DNA of 37,906 bases from CAZYTX01 sp964650485 (GTDB lineage Bacteria; RBG-13-61-14; DATKZS01), in contig CAZYTX010000031.1 of assembly GCA_964650485.1 (NCBI GenBank), positions 1 to 37,906 on the forward strand. Direction: 5' to 3'. Shown here piece after piece: positions 25,282 to 33,024 of the stretch. The position numbers and the translations under genes were made by a program. The notes below the pieces were generated by a model. That model saw only the letters and a program-made list of their open reading frames with translations. It searched no databases and had not been told where the DNA came from. The first letter of the stretch is position 1. Each line of letters opens with the position of its first letter.

Positions 25282-25791
25282 ATGACTGAACAGGCGCAAG
25301 AGGCCGCCCCGGAGGAGACCGAAGAAGAGCGGGCCTCCTCCGTGGAAAAGCCGCACCAGGCGCCGCCCGACTGGGAGCCCAACATCCTGGCGTTCGCCTG
25401 CCATTACTGCGCGTTCGCCGCGGCCGACCTGGCCGGGGTGATGCGGCTTACGTACCCCAGCAACGTGAAGATCATCCGGCTGCCCTGCACCGGCAAGCTG
25501 GACCACTACTACGTGCTGCGGGCCTTCGAGCGGGGCGTGGACGGCGTGTTCGTGGCCGGGTGACTGCCCGGGCAGTGTCATTTCCTGGAGGGAAATACGA
25601 ACGCGAAGAAGAGGGTCGACTACATAAAGACCCTTTTGCCCAAGGTGGGGATTGACCCGGCACGGCTCGAGATGTTCAACCTCTCCGCGGCCCAGGGGCC
25701 GAGGTGGGCCGAGATATGCACCGAGTTCACCGAGCGAATAAGGAAGCTCGGGCCCTCGCCCATATGGATGGCCGAGTGCCAGGCAAAGTAA
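25282..25791 (+). CDS. mvhD: MvhD-like [2Fe-2S] electron-transfer protein, selenocysteine at codon 94
   Basis: A 169-residue product if UGA at 25561-25563 is read as selenocysteine. Before it stand the family cysteines C40 and C43 (FACHYC) and C69 (RLPC). The motif around the UGA is VAG-U-LPGQCHFLEGN, where the family has Cys, with C99 after it. Full MvhD similarity continues for another 75 codons to a TAA. A small hairpin follows the UGA at a fitting distance. MvhD carries a [2Fe-2S] cluster and links an electron donor to HdrA; no hydrogenase genes are here, so it most likely connects HdrABC with MetVF. The start ATG at 25282 has GGAGG 7 bases upstream. The N-terminus has an acidic 30-residue extension. 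Read as a stop, the UGA would leave a 93-residue fragment, which is less likely. Confidence 0.9.
25580..25596 (+). promoter_or_regulatory. Bacterial SECIS-like hairpin in mvhD
   Basis: ATTTCC (25580-25585) pairs perfectly with GGAAAT (25591-25596), leaving the 5-base loop TGGAG. The stem begins 17 bases after the UGA and the loop begins 22 bases after it, with G as the second and third loop base. This distance and a G at the start of the loop fit the known rules for bacterial SECIS elements, which bind SelB. A further palindrome, CTGCCCGGGCAG, lies directly after the UGA (25564-25575). Confidence 0.75.
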
Positions 25792-25813
25792 CAGTGATAA
25801 GGAGTGATGCCAG

Positions 25814-26509
25814 ATGATAGTGGGCAAACAGAAACCTCTCGATGAGATATGGGAGATGATAAAGGACTTTCAAAAAGTCCTGGTCTTCGGATGCAACACC
25901 TGCGTGGCAGTGTGCCACGAGGGCGGCAACAAGGAGGCCGAGATACTGGGCTCGCTGCTCCGAATGAAGGCCAAGCAGGAATCAAAGGACATGGAGATAA
26001 AGAGCGGCGGCATCGAGCGGCAGTGCGAGCACGAGTACTTCGAGAGCGTCCGGGAGGACATCGAGCAGGCCGACGCGGTGCTCAGCATAGCCTGCGGGGC
26101 CGGGGTCCAGTTTCTGGGCGAGAAGTGGCCGGAGAAGATCATCCTGCCCGGGCTCAACACCACCTTCATCGGGGTGGTGGATGCTCCCGGCGAGTTCACC
26201 GAGCGGTGCCTCATGTGCGGCGACTGCATACTGCACCTCACCGGGGGCATATGCCCCATCACACGCTGCTCAAAGTCCATCATGAACGGGCCCTGCGGGG
26301 GCAGCGAGAACGGGGTGTGCGAGGTCAACCCGGACGTGCCCTGCGGGTGGCAGCTAATATACGACCGGCTGAAAGCCCAGGGCAGGCTGCACCTTATCGA
26401 GCGGGTGGTCCCGGCAAAGAGCTGGGTCACCTCCAGGGACGGCGGCCCCAGGAAGCAGGTGCGCGAGGACTTGAGAGACATAAAGGAGGTGTCAGATGCC
26501 GCAGAGTAA
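25814..26509 (+). CDS. metV: MetV-like zinc/iron-sulfur partner of methylenetetrahydrofolate reductase
   Basis: A 231-residue protein of the MTHFR C-terminal-like (MetV) family. It has cysteine motifs FGCNTCVAVC near residue 27 and, toward the C-terminus, CLMCGDC, GGICPITRCSKS, NGPCGG and CEVNPDVPCGW. In acetogens MetV pairs with MetF and provides iron-sulfur clusters for electron input. GGAG stands 9 bases before the ATG. Its last 14 bases overlap metF, so the two are translationally coupled. The neighbours suggest it receives electrons from MvhD/HdrABC. Confidence 0.92.
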   Translation: MIVGKQKPLDEIWEMIKDFQKVLVFGCNTCVAVCHEGGNKEAEILGSLLRMKAKQESKDMEIKSGGIERQCEHEYFESVREDIEQADAVLSIACGAGVQFLGEKWPEKIILPGLNTTFIGVVDAPGEFTERCLMCGDCILHLTGGICPITRCSKSIMNGPCGGSENGVCEVNPDVPCGWQLIYDRLKAQGRLHLIERVVPAKSWVTSRDGGPRKQVREDLRDIKEVSDAAE

Positions 26510-27458
26510 CCTCGAAAGAGTGCTCGGAGAGGGGACCTTCGCGGTGACCGGAGAGCTGGGGCCAAAGAGGGGCGTGGACAAGGACCACCTCATGGAGATG
26601 GCAAAGACCATAAAGCCGTACTGCGACGCCTTCAACATCACCGACAACCAGACCGCGGTGGTAAGGATGTCGTCCATCGGAACCGGGATCATGATAAAGA
26701 CAAAGCTCGAGATGGACCCGGTGATCCAGATCGTCACCCGGGACAGGAACCGCCTGGCAATACAGGCCGACGTGCTCGGGGCCGCGGCATTCGACATCAT
26801 GAACGTGCTCGCCATATCCGGGGACCACCAGACGCTGGGCAACCACCCGGGCTCAAAGAACGTGCACGACCTGGACTCCATGCAGCTCCTCCAGTGCCTG
26901 GCGGGGCTGCGAGAGGGAAGGTTCATGAACGGGGACGAGCTCGAGACCGAGCCGCCGCACCTTTTTATCGGGGCCGCGGCAAACCCCTTCGGTCACCCCA
27001 TGGAGTACAGGGTGGCGAGGCTGGCAAAGAAGGTGGCCGCGGGGGCCCAGTTCATCCAGACCCAGCCGGTGTTCGCCATGGACATCTTCAAGAAGTACAT
27101 GGAGGACGCCCGGGACATGGGCCTGCACGAGAAGACCTACATAATGGCTGGAATAATCCCCATGAAGAGCATCGGAATGGCAAAGTACATGCGCGACAAG
27201 GTCGCGGGCGTTATCGTGCCCGACGACAAGGTGGCCCGGCTGGACAAGGCCCGCGAGGGCATCGAGGACAAGCAGGAGAGGATCAAGAAGATACGCGAGG
27301 AGGCGGTGAAGATATCGGTCGAGGAGATCCACCAGGCCATGGAGATACCCGGCGTGCACGGCGTGCACATAATGGCCGTGGCATGGGAGGAAATCATACC
27401 CGAGATCGTGGAGAAGGCCGGCCTGGACAAGGAGAGGCCAAAGTACAAAAACGGGTGA
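26496..27458 (+). CDS. metF: 5,10-methylenetetrahydrofolate reductase
   Basis: A 320-residue TIM-barrel flavoprotein that reduces methylene-THF to methyl-THF in the methyl branch of the Wood-Ljungdahl pathway or in methionine synthesis. Family features are VTGELGPKRG at the start (with the catalytic Glu), FNITDNQ, the LAISGDH segment and GAQFIQTQPVF. The length is normal for a bacterial MetF without regulatory domain. An ideal AAAGGAGG precedes the ATG inside metV. It is the last gene of the hdr operon. No NAD(P)H-binding partner is present, which fits input from ferredoxin or Hdr modules instead of direct NADH use. Confidence 0.95.
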   Translation: MPQSNLERVLGEGTFAVTGELGPKRGVDKDHLMEMAKTIKPYCDAFNITDNQTAVVRMSSIGTGIMIKTKLEMDPVIQIVTRDRNRLAIQADVLGAAAFDIMNVLAISGDHQTLGNHPGSKNVHDLDSMQLLQCLAGLREGRFMNGDELETEPPHLFIGAAANPFGHPMEYRVARLAKKVAAGAQFIQTQPVFAMDIFKKYMEDARDMGLHEKTYIMAGIIPMKSIGMAKYMRDKVAGVIVPDDKVARLDKAREGIEDKQERIKKIREEAVKISVEEIHQAMEIPGVHGVHIMAVAWEEIIPEIVEKAGLDKERPKYKNG

Positions 27459-27558
27459 CACTCCATGCGTGTTACCCCTTTCCCTCGCCACCCGCTTCTC
27501 GCTCCCCGCTCCTTGGCTTGCACTTGCAGCCCGCACACAGCCTTGCGGGACACCCCCT

Positions 27559-27584
27559 GGATTATGCCGCCCCCCGGATAATCC
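27559..27584. repeat. Hairpin downstream of metF
   Basis: GGATTAT (27559-27565) pairs perfectly with ATAATCC (27578-27584) around a 12-base C-rich loop that can itself form CCG/CGG pairs. No U-run follows, so it is not a classical terminator. It lies in the 185-base gap between metF and the sulfatase gene, which shows no other gene. Confidence 0.45.
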
Positions 27585-27643
27585 CCAAGACCATTGAGCG
27601 CCCGGCAGAGCTGTGTTAACTTTTTTCTTGTGAGGATGCGCTC

Positions 27644-28957
27644 ATGAGAAGATTAAGATGGACCGCGGCTTTGATCCCGGCCCTGGCCCTTATCCTGATG
27701 CGGCCGGGTCTTTCGGAGGGCCCCGCAAGCGTGATCATCCTCTCGGTGGACACCCTGCGCTCGGACCGGCTGGGGACCTACGACTACCATCACGACACCT
27801 CGCCAAACATTGACCGGCTGCTCCAGAGGGGGGTGGTTTTCGACAACGCCATGACCAACGTGCCGCTCACCAGCCCCAGCTTCTGCTCCATGTTCACCTC
27901 CCGCTACCCGCACGAGACGGGTTCCATACGTAACGGCATCCCGATGGTGGACGGCATCCCCACCCTGGCCGCGATCTTCAAGAGCCGCGGCTTCCACACC
28001 GCGGCCGTCATATCCAACTGGCCCCTGAAGGCGCGCCTCTCGAACCTCGACCAGGGCTTCGACATATACGACGACGATTTCCACCAGAAGCGATGGCTCT
28101 TCTTCAACGACGAGCGCGACGCCGAGGACGTCACCGAGCACGCCCTCGAGTGGCTGGAGTCCTCGCCCAGGGAGCCCTTCTTCGCATGGATACACTACAG
28201 CGACCCCCACCAGCCCTACGTAAAGCACAAGAAGTTCATGTTCGAGAAATCGAGCTCCGCAAGCGCCAGGTACGACAGCGAGGTGGCCTACGCCGACTTC
28301 CACATCGGCAGGCTGCTGGAGGCCCTGCGGGAGAGGGGTCTGCTCGACCGCTCCCTCCTGGTGTTCCTCGCAGACCACGGCGAGAGCCTGGGCGAGCACG
28401 ACTACACCGGCCACGGCCGCAAGGTCTACCAGCCGAGCATGGCCATACCCTTCGCCCTGCTGGGGCCCGGCATACCAAGCGGCACAAGGAGCGACGCACT
28501 GGTGCAGCTTTTGGACCTCGGCCCCACCGTGCTCTCCTTCGCCGGCATCGAGGTCCCGGAGGACATGCGCGGCAGGGACCTGCTGCCGGGCGTCACCGGC
28601 AGGGGCGAGTACCCCTCGGACACCATCTATTACGAGACCTACCCGGGCTCGGCCACAGAGCTGGAGAGCGTGGAGGTGCTGCTCAAGAAGCCCATCTGGG
28701 TGGGATACAGGAAGGGGCCGCGAAAGCTCATGTACTCGGTGCGCTTCAAGAGGTGGGAGAGCTACGACCTGGCTCGCGACCCGAAGGAGCTCGACAACCT
28801 GGTGAAGCTGCGCGACCCCGGCTTCAAGGAGCGATCGGACGAGCTCATGGCGTGGTACCGCGAGTGGGAGGACGAGACCGTGGTGGGCAACGTGGGCGTG
28901 ATGACCGAAGAGGACCGCGAGAAGTTCAAGGCGCTCGGCTACATAGACAACCCGTGA
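27644..28957 (+). CDS. Exported sulfatase/alkaline phosphatase superfamily protein
   Basis: A 437-residue protein with an N-terminal hydrophobic segment (residues 7-24), probably a signal peptide. The metal-binding start LSVDTLRSDRLGTY, the nucleophile region NVPLTSPSFCSMFTSRYPHETG, AWIHYSDPHQPY and LADHGESLGEHD are all typical of arylsulfatase A-like enzymes. The formylglycine motif C/S-x-P-S-R is replaced by T-S-P-S-F. A Thr nucleophile is typical of phosphotransferases such as LTA synthase-like members, so sulfatase activity is doubtful. The TGA overlaps the next gene's ATG by one base. Confidence 0.85.
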   Translation: MRRLRWTAALIPALALILMRPGLSEGPASVIILSVDTLRSDRLGTYDYHHDTSPNIDRLLQRGVVFDNAMTNVPLTSPSFCSMFTSRYPHETGSIRNGIPMVDGIPTLAAIFKSRGFHTAAVISNWPLKARLSNLDQGFDIYDDDFHQKRWLFFNDERDAEDVTEHALEWLESSPREPFFAWIHYSDPHQPYVKHKKFMFEKSSSASARYDSEVAYADFHIGRLLEALRERGLLDRSLLVFLADHGESLGEHDYTGHGRKVYQPSMAIPFALLGPGIPSGTRSDALVQLLDLGPTVLSFAGIEVPEDMRGRDLLPGVTGRGEYPSDTIYYETYPGSATELESVEVLLKKPIWVGYRKGPRKLMYSVRFKRWESYDLARDPKELDNLVKLRDPGFKERSDELMAWYREWEDETVVGNVGVMTEEDREKFKALGYIDNP

Positions 28958-30132
28958 TGAAAAGACACTCCCTTGCAGGATATTTAGCGGCAGCGCTTTT
29001 CGCCGCGGCGCTCTGTCTTTTTATCTCCTGCACGGTAAAAGAAGAGAAGCACGAGCCCGGGCCGCTCAAGGTGTGGCTCATGAAAGACCCAGAAGCCGAG
29101 GTCCAGATAAAATCCATGGTCGCCGAGTTCGAGAGCAAAAAAGACTTCGAGGTCGAGCTTGAATTCAAGGACACCTACGACATAAACAGCGCCTTGATTG
29201 AAGGGGAAGCGGCAGAGGCGGGCGTGGACGTGGTCGAGGTTGACATCTTCGATATGGCCGGCCTCTCTGAACACATGCAGGACGCATCCGGGGTGCTCCT
29301 GGAGATAGAGAGCACGGAGAGCTTTTACAACGCTCCGGTTCTTGCCGGCAAGTTCGAGGGGGAGCAGCGTTTCATTCCCTTCAGGCTCTCATGGCCGGCC
29401 CTGGTCTCAAGGGCGGATGTGCGCGGAAGGTTCAGGACATGGGACCACCTAAGCGGCGCGGCCATGGGAGCGGAACAGGTGGGGGTCCCTGCACTGGACG
29501 ACCGCGAGCTCTGCGTGCTTGTATGCTCGCTCATATACGCCAACAACGGCGACCCTGGAGACCCCGGCAGCCCCGGGTTCGGGTCCGCCTTTTCCTGGCT
29601 GGAGCAGATTTCCGGCAGGGTGCTGATCGGGTCCGGGGCCGCCAAGTCCGGTGACATGGGCTCGTGGCCCGAGGACGAGATGCCGGGGGTGTTCTTCGAG
29701 TGGCCCGAGGGGCTGGCGGCCATGGAGATCTCCGGGCTCCTGGCCTATGACTTTGAGGTGCACCCTTTCCCCTGCGCGGACACGCGGAGCTGCGCGGTGG
29801 TCTTCCTCGGCCGCTACCTGGGCGTACCCGAGAAGGCCAGACACGAAAAAGACGCCTTCAGCTTCATCCGCTACATGGTGTCCTCTTCAGCGCAGCGCAG
29901 GCTGCTGTTCACCTCCCCCTGGCTGCCGGTGCGCTCGGACGGGTGGGGAGACATGGGGGCCCGCAAGGTGGCATACCGGGCCCTGCGGCATTCGGCAAAC
30001 AACCTGAAAAGGCCGCCGCGGAGGATCAAAGAGCTGACAGGACCCCTGTCCAACGCGGCCAGGGACGTGCTCTTCTTCGGCAAAGGCGCGGATACGGCGC
30101 TCAAAGAGTACAAGACCGCGTTAGAGCACTGA
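28957..30132 (+). CDS. Family 1-like extracellular solute-binding lipoprotein
   Basis: A 391-residue protein with a lipoprotein signal peptide (hydrophobic residues 8-23, lipobox LFISC with the Cys at about 25). It has the periplasmic binding-protein style of the sugar-binding family: KVWLMKDPEAE at the start of the mature part, VDVVEVDIFDMAGL, and PFRLSWPALVSRADV. The frame is open far upstream inside the sulfatase gene, but the coupled ATG at 28957 gives a clean lipoprotein signal. No permease or ATPase genes are next to it, so it may work with the sulfatase-like protein or with distant transporters. Confidence 0.8.
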   Translation: MKRHSLAGYLAAALFAAALCLFISCTVKEEKHEPGPLKVWLMKDPEAEVQIKSMVAEFESKKDFEVELEFKDTYDINSALIEGEAAEAGVDVVEVDIFDMAGLSEHMQDASGVLLEIESTESFYNAPVLAGKFEGEQRFIPFRLSWPALVSRADVRGRFRTWDHLSGAAMGAEQVGVPALDDRELCVLVCSLIYANNGDPGDPGSPGFGSAFSWLEQISGRVLIGSGAAKSGDMGSWPEDEMPGVFFEWPEGLAAMEISGLLAYDFEVHPFPCADTRSCAVVFLGRYLGVPEKARHEKDAFSFIRYMVSSSAQRRLLFTSPWLPVRSDGWGDMGARKVAYRALRHSANNLKRPPRRIKELTGPLSNAARDVLFFGKGADTALKEYKTALEH

Positions 30133-30137
30133 GCCTC
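30116..30137 (+). repeat. Left copy of a direct repeat bounding the methyltransferase segment
   Basis: These 22 bases, which include the stop codon region of the solute-binding protein gene (core CTGAGCCTC), match 32490-32511 at 19 of 22 positions. Directly after it, bases 30130-30192 can be read as RSLLDKATFGWED followed by a stop, a possible short remnant of another gene. Confidence 0.55.
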
Positions 30138-30246
30138 GACCCGGTTGAGGCGCGCTCACTGCTTGACAAGGCGACGTTCGGGTGGGAGGATTAACCTTGT
30201 GCAGGATCTTGTGGTGTCCCCACATTTCAGATTTTGAGGCTCTTCC

Positions 30247-31854
30247 ATGAAAGTAGCACAGAGGTCCGAACAAGAAAGCTTTCTTGAATACGCAGAATAT
30301 CTAGCAGTCAAGTATGCAAGCAGCCATGAGGCTGATGCCAGGAAGCGGAAGGGCCAGTTTTTCACCCCCACTGAGCTTGGCTCATTCATGGCCGGCCTGT
30401 TCAAGGTTGACCGGGATACGATCCACCTTCTCGATCCGGGCGCCGGCACCGGGATTCTAACCGCGGCCTTTTGCGAGCGCCTTCTCCACTCAGGCAAGAA
30501 GATAAACCTCACCATTGACGCCTTTGAAAACGACCCCGATCTTATTCCTTTGCTCCACAAGACGCTAACCACAATCAAGCGGGAAATGGAGCGCGCTGGA
30601 CACAGTGTCGCCTTTCAAGTCTACGGCGAAGATTTCATCCTGGAGAAAAACAGCTATTTCAACCGGGACCTGTTCTGGTCAGCCGAAGACCACGTGCTAT
30701 ACGACTTCGTTATCTCCAATCCTCCCTATTACAAGCTGGGCAAGTCCACGCCCCAGTCATCCGCCATGATGAACCTGGTTTCCGGCCAGCCCAATATCTA
30801 TACGCTCTTCATGGCCCTGTCCGCAAGCATGTTGAAGCCGGGCGGGGAGATGGTCTTCATCACGCCCAGGAGCTTCTGCTCGGGCCTCTACTACAAGAGG
30901 TTCAGGAACTGGTTCCTGGACAACATGGAGATAAGCAACATCCACATCTTCGAGTCAAGGAAAGACATCTTTGAAAACGATGACATCCTCCAGGAGAACG
31001 TGATCATCAAGGCCAGGAAACAAAAGCAGCGCGCTAAATCCAGGCTGACCATCAGCGTCAGTGGAAACAAGGACCTCGCCAGGCCGCGGAAAATCAGGCT
31101 GTCCGCTTCCGAGGTAATACTGCACAACCATGGGGAGAACTTCATCAGGATACCTGCTTCGCCGCTCGACGTTGAAGTCCTGCGCATCGTGGATAGCTGG
31201 CCCTGCACCTTGCGGGACATGGGCCTGGAGATTTCCACCGGGCCGGTTGTGCCCTTTCGCGCCACAGAACTCCTGCTCCCCGAGCTCGTGAAAAGACCGG
31301 AATCAGCGCCTCTGCTGTGGATGCACAACATGAAAGACATGAAGGTAGTCTGGCCCTTTAAGAAGAACGACAAGCCGCAGGCGATCCGGGTATGCAGCGA
31401 ATCAAGGCCGCTGCTGTTGCCTGTCAAGAATTACGTGCTCCTGAAACGCTTCAGTTCAAAGGAACAGGAGAGGAGGATTTATGCCGCGGTCCTGCAAGAG
31501 TGTGATCTCCCTCATGACACCGTAGGCATAGAGAACCACGTGAATTACATCCACCGACCAAAGGGGAGCCTGTCCGTCCATGAAGCCTTTGGCATCGCCT
31601 CCATACTCAACACCCATATAATTGACAACTACTTCAGGTCGCTGAACGGAAACACCCAGGTAAACGCCACTGAAATCAGGGGGCTGCCACTACCAGACGT
31701 GGATGCGATAAAGAAAATCGGGAAGAGGGTGAGTGCGTCTGAATCAAAGGATGAGGAATACGACCTTGATGAAATCATGGCCAGAGTCGCGGGAATTGAC
31801 AAGGATATAATCAGCGCTCTGAACAAGGGCGATACTATCAATGTCAAAGATTGA
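30247..31854 (+). CDS. N6-adenine DNA methyltransferase, BsuBI/PstI type
   Basis: A 535-residue enzyme. It has an N-terminal GQFFTPTELGSFMAGLF segment, the SAM-binding motif I LLDPGAGTGILTAAFCERLL at about residues 60-80, and the catalytic motif NPPYYKLG (motif IV, N-P-P-Y) at about 158. A C-terminal target-recognition part follows. It should methylate adenine in a specific site. M.BsuBI/M.PstI relatives normally stand next to their endonuclease. Here only the first codons of such an endonuclease follow, overlapping the methyltransferase end by 14 bases. It therefore now acts as an orphan methyltransferase or as a remnant of a defence island. Confidence 0.9.
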   Translation: MKVAQRSEQESFLEYAEYLAVKYASSHEADARKRKGQFFTPTELGSFMAGLFKVDRDTIHLLDPGAGTGILTAAFCERLLHSGKKINLTIDAFENDPDLIPLLHKTLTTIKREMERAGHSVAFQVYGEDFILEKNSYFNRDLFWSAEDHVLYDFVISNPPYYKLGKSTPQSSAMMNLVSGQPNIYTLFMALSASMLKPGGEMVFITPRSFCSGLYYKRFRNWFLDNMEISNIHIFESRKDIFENDDILQENVIIKARKQKQRAKSRLTISVSGNKDLARPRKIRLSASEVILHNHGENFIRIPASPLDVEVLRIVDSWPCTLRDMGLEISTGPVVPFRATELLLPELVKRPESAPLLWMHNMKDMKVVWPFKKNDKPQAIRVCSESRPLLLPVKNYVLLKRFSSKEQERRIYAAVLQECDLPHDTVGIENHVNYIHRPKGSLSVHEAFGIASILNTHIIDNYFRSLNGNTQVNATEIRGLPLPDVDAIKKIGKRVSASESKDEEYDLDEIMARVAGIDKDIISALNKGDTINVKD

Positions 31855-31921
31855 CCAAGGCATCTCGATCCTGAAGGCCCTGGGATTGCCCCCACGGTGT
31901 TTTACCGTTGGTAAAAAGTAA
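31841..31921 (+). pseudogene. N-terminal remnant of a BsuBI/PstI-type restriction endonuclease
   Basis: An ATG inside the methyltransferase end opens 26 codons, reading MSKIDQGISILKALGLPP and then eight unrelated residues to a TAA. The ILKALGLP core is the usual beginning of the BsuBI/PstI endonuclease family, which continues with a Gln/Asn/Arg-Ser segment that is missing here. Similarity stops after the second Pro, at about 31894, where base composition changes to AT-rich. The gene appears to have been cut by a deletion or insertion. Confidence 0.7.
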
Positions 31922-31934
31922 GGAGGTTATCAAA

Positions 31935-32375
31935 ATGAATAGAAAAGCTATGGTGACTCTTGTATTATTGGCATTGTCCTTCGGTCTGATACAATGTGCT
32001 CCAAAAATCTTTGTTCAAGATGCCCAACCTCCTTGGCTAACCATAGAGATACCAAAGCGGCTTGAATACAGTAATGTTTGGGATATCTGCTTTAATACTC
32101 TTGCAAAAAAATATGATATTGAAGTATCGGAGAAGGAGTCAGGTTATATAAAGACCGCCTGGACATACATAGTAGGAGGAAGACCTGTTGATTACTATCG
32201 TTTTAAAATTTATGTTAATATCAAATATAGTAATAATGTTATCGAAGTAAAATCAGAAGCTCAATACAGAGATGGTCCACCGGATATAGGCCCTTGGCGT
32301 ATTGGTTATGATACAGGTATACTTGATGAAGGCTGTGCAGATATACAAGGTCAACTGGGTTCTGCAATAAAATAG
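31935..32375 (+). CDS. Small lipoprotein of unknown function
   Basis: A 146-residue protein with a lipoprotein signal (MNRKAMVTLVLLALSFGLIQC; Cys 21). The mature part (PPWLTIEIPKRLEYSNVWDICFNTLAKKYDIEVSEKESGYIKTAW style) resembles small outer-membrane lipoproteins of unassigned role. It is strikingly AT-rich compared with all neighbours and probably came by transfer. An ideal AGGAGG (31921-31926), starting within the stop codon of the endonuclease remnant, lies 8 bases before the ATG. Bases 32376-32489 hold only AT-rich spacer and a GCGCCTCTGCGCC tract. Confidence 0.75.
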   Translation: MNRKAMVTLVLLALSFGLIQCAPKIFVQDAQPPWLTIEIPKRLEYSNVWDICFNTLAKKYDIEVSEKESGYIKTAWTYIVGGRPVDYYRFKIYVNIKYSNNVIEVKSEAQYRDGPPDIGPWRIGYDTGILDEGCADIQGQLGSAIK

Positions 32376-32489
32376 AGAAAAATCCCAAAAAGATTTTGCC
32401 TCCGGCATCTCGACCCGATGAAGGTCCCGAATTCACTGCGCCTCTGCGCCTTTGCGAGAGAAAATTCTTTTATTATTGCATCCGTCTGT

Positions 32490-32511
32490 CCGCTCTAGAG
32501 CGCTGAGCCTC
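32490..32511 (+). repeat. Right copy of the direct repeat
   Basis: Matches 30116-30137 at 19 of 22 bases, including TAGAGC and CTGAGCCTC. It directly abuts the duplicated PIG-L tail. Confidence 0.55.
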
Positions 32512-32594
32512 ACCACTGCCCCCGGGCCAGCTCCGCCACCGGGCCGCCGGCAAGCTCGTAGCGGAACTCCTCCCCGAACTCGACCCCGGCCTTT
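32510..32594 (-). pseudogene. Duplicated 3' end of the PIG-L deacetylase gene
   Basis: Bases 32514-32594 match 33417-33497 at 74 of 81 positions with no gap (offset 903). Read on the minus strand the remnant encodes GVEFGEEFRYELAGGPVAEL and ARGQW before a stop, the same end as the intact PIG-L gene. It begins just after the PIN toxin gene. It is too short to be a gene and is a duplication scar or the tail of a second, replaced copy. Confidence 0.85.
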
Positions 32595-32607
32595 TTAAGA
32601 GGCCTCT

Positions 32608-33024
32608 TTATTCCTCCCCCAGCCTGCCTATTAGCTGCATGAACTCAGCGGGGGAGCAAACGGGAATTTCACCCGTAGCAGCCCTTGGAAAATGGCGTCT
32701 GTTGCCTGTTACCAGGCACGATGCCCGGGCGGTCACAGCCACTTCAACAAACATCAGGTCATCCGGATCGGGAAGAGTCACGGCCCTCGGGGCCGGCTCG
32801 ATTATGATGGATTCTCGAAGGATATGGTCAAGGGCCAAAAGCGCGTCTTTTTTCGAAAAAGGCCATTCGGGCCTTGAAAGAACTTGCTTGTACTCGTGCA
32901 CGGTCCTTGCATCCACCAGCAGCTTTATCTCTCCCTGTACGACCAGGTCGAGAATCCGTCCGGGAGGGCCTTTTGGAGAAAGGAATCCGGACACCAGCAC
33001 GTTGGTGTCCAGGACTATTTTCAT
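32608..33024 (-). CDS. PIN-domain toxin of a toxin-antitoxin pair
   Basis: A 138-residue protein of the PIN-family toxin group (COG1569-like). The acidic RNase site is present: Asp in VLDTNVLVSGF at residue 6, Glu in VHEYKQVLSRPEW, and PDPDDLMFVEVA in the C-terminal half with the following CLVTGNRRHF. It should cleave RNA when free of its antitoxin. Its ATG overlaps the antitoxin stop (ATGA). The stop codon is 14 bases from the duplicated PIG-L tail. Confidence 0.9.
   Translation of the reverse strand: MKIVLDTNVLVSGFLSPKGPPGRILDLVVQGEIKLLVDARTVHEYKQVLSRPEWPFSKKDALLALDHILRESIIIEPAPRAVTLPDPDDLMFVEVAVTARASCLVTGNRRHFPRAATGEIPVCSPAEFMQLIGRLGEE

Noticed and set aside
27559..27584. Rho-independent terminator after metF
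   Set aside because: The stem is perfect but no run of T follows on either strand.
28093..30132. A 679-codon open frame covering most of the sulfatase gene and the lipoprotein gene
   Set aside because: The first 288 codons are an out-of-frame shadow rich in Arg/Gly; the lipoprotein signal and coupled ATG at 28957 define the real start.
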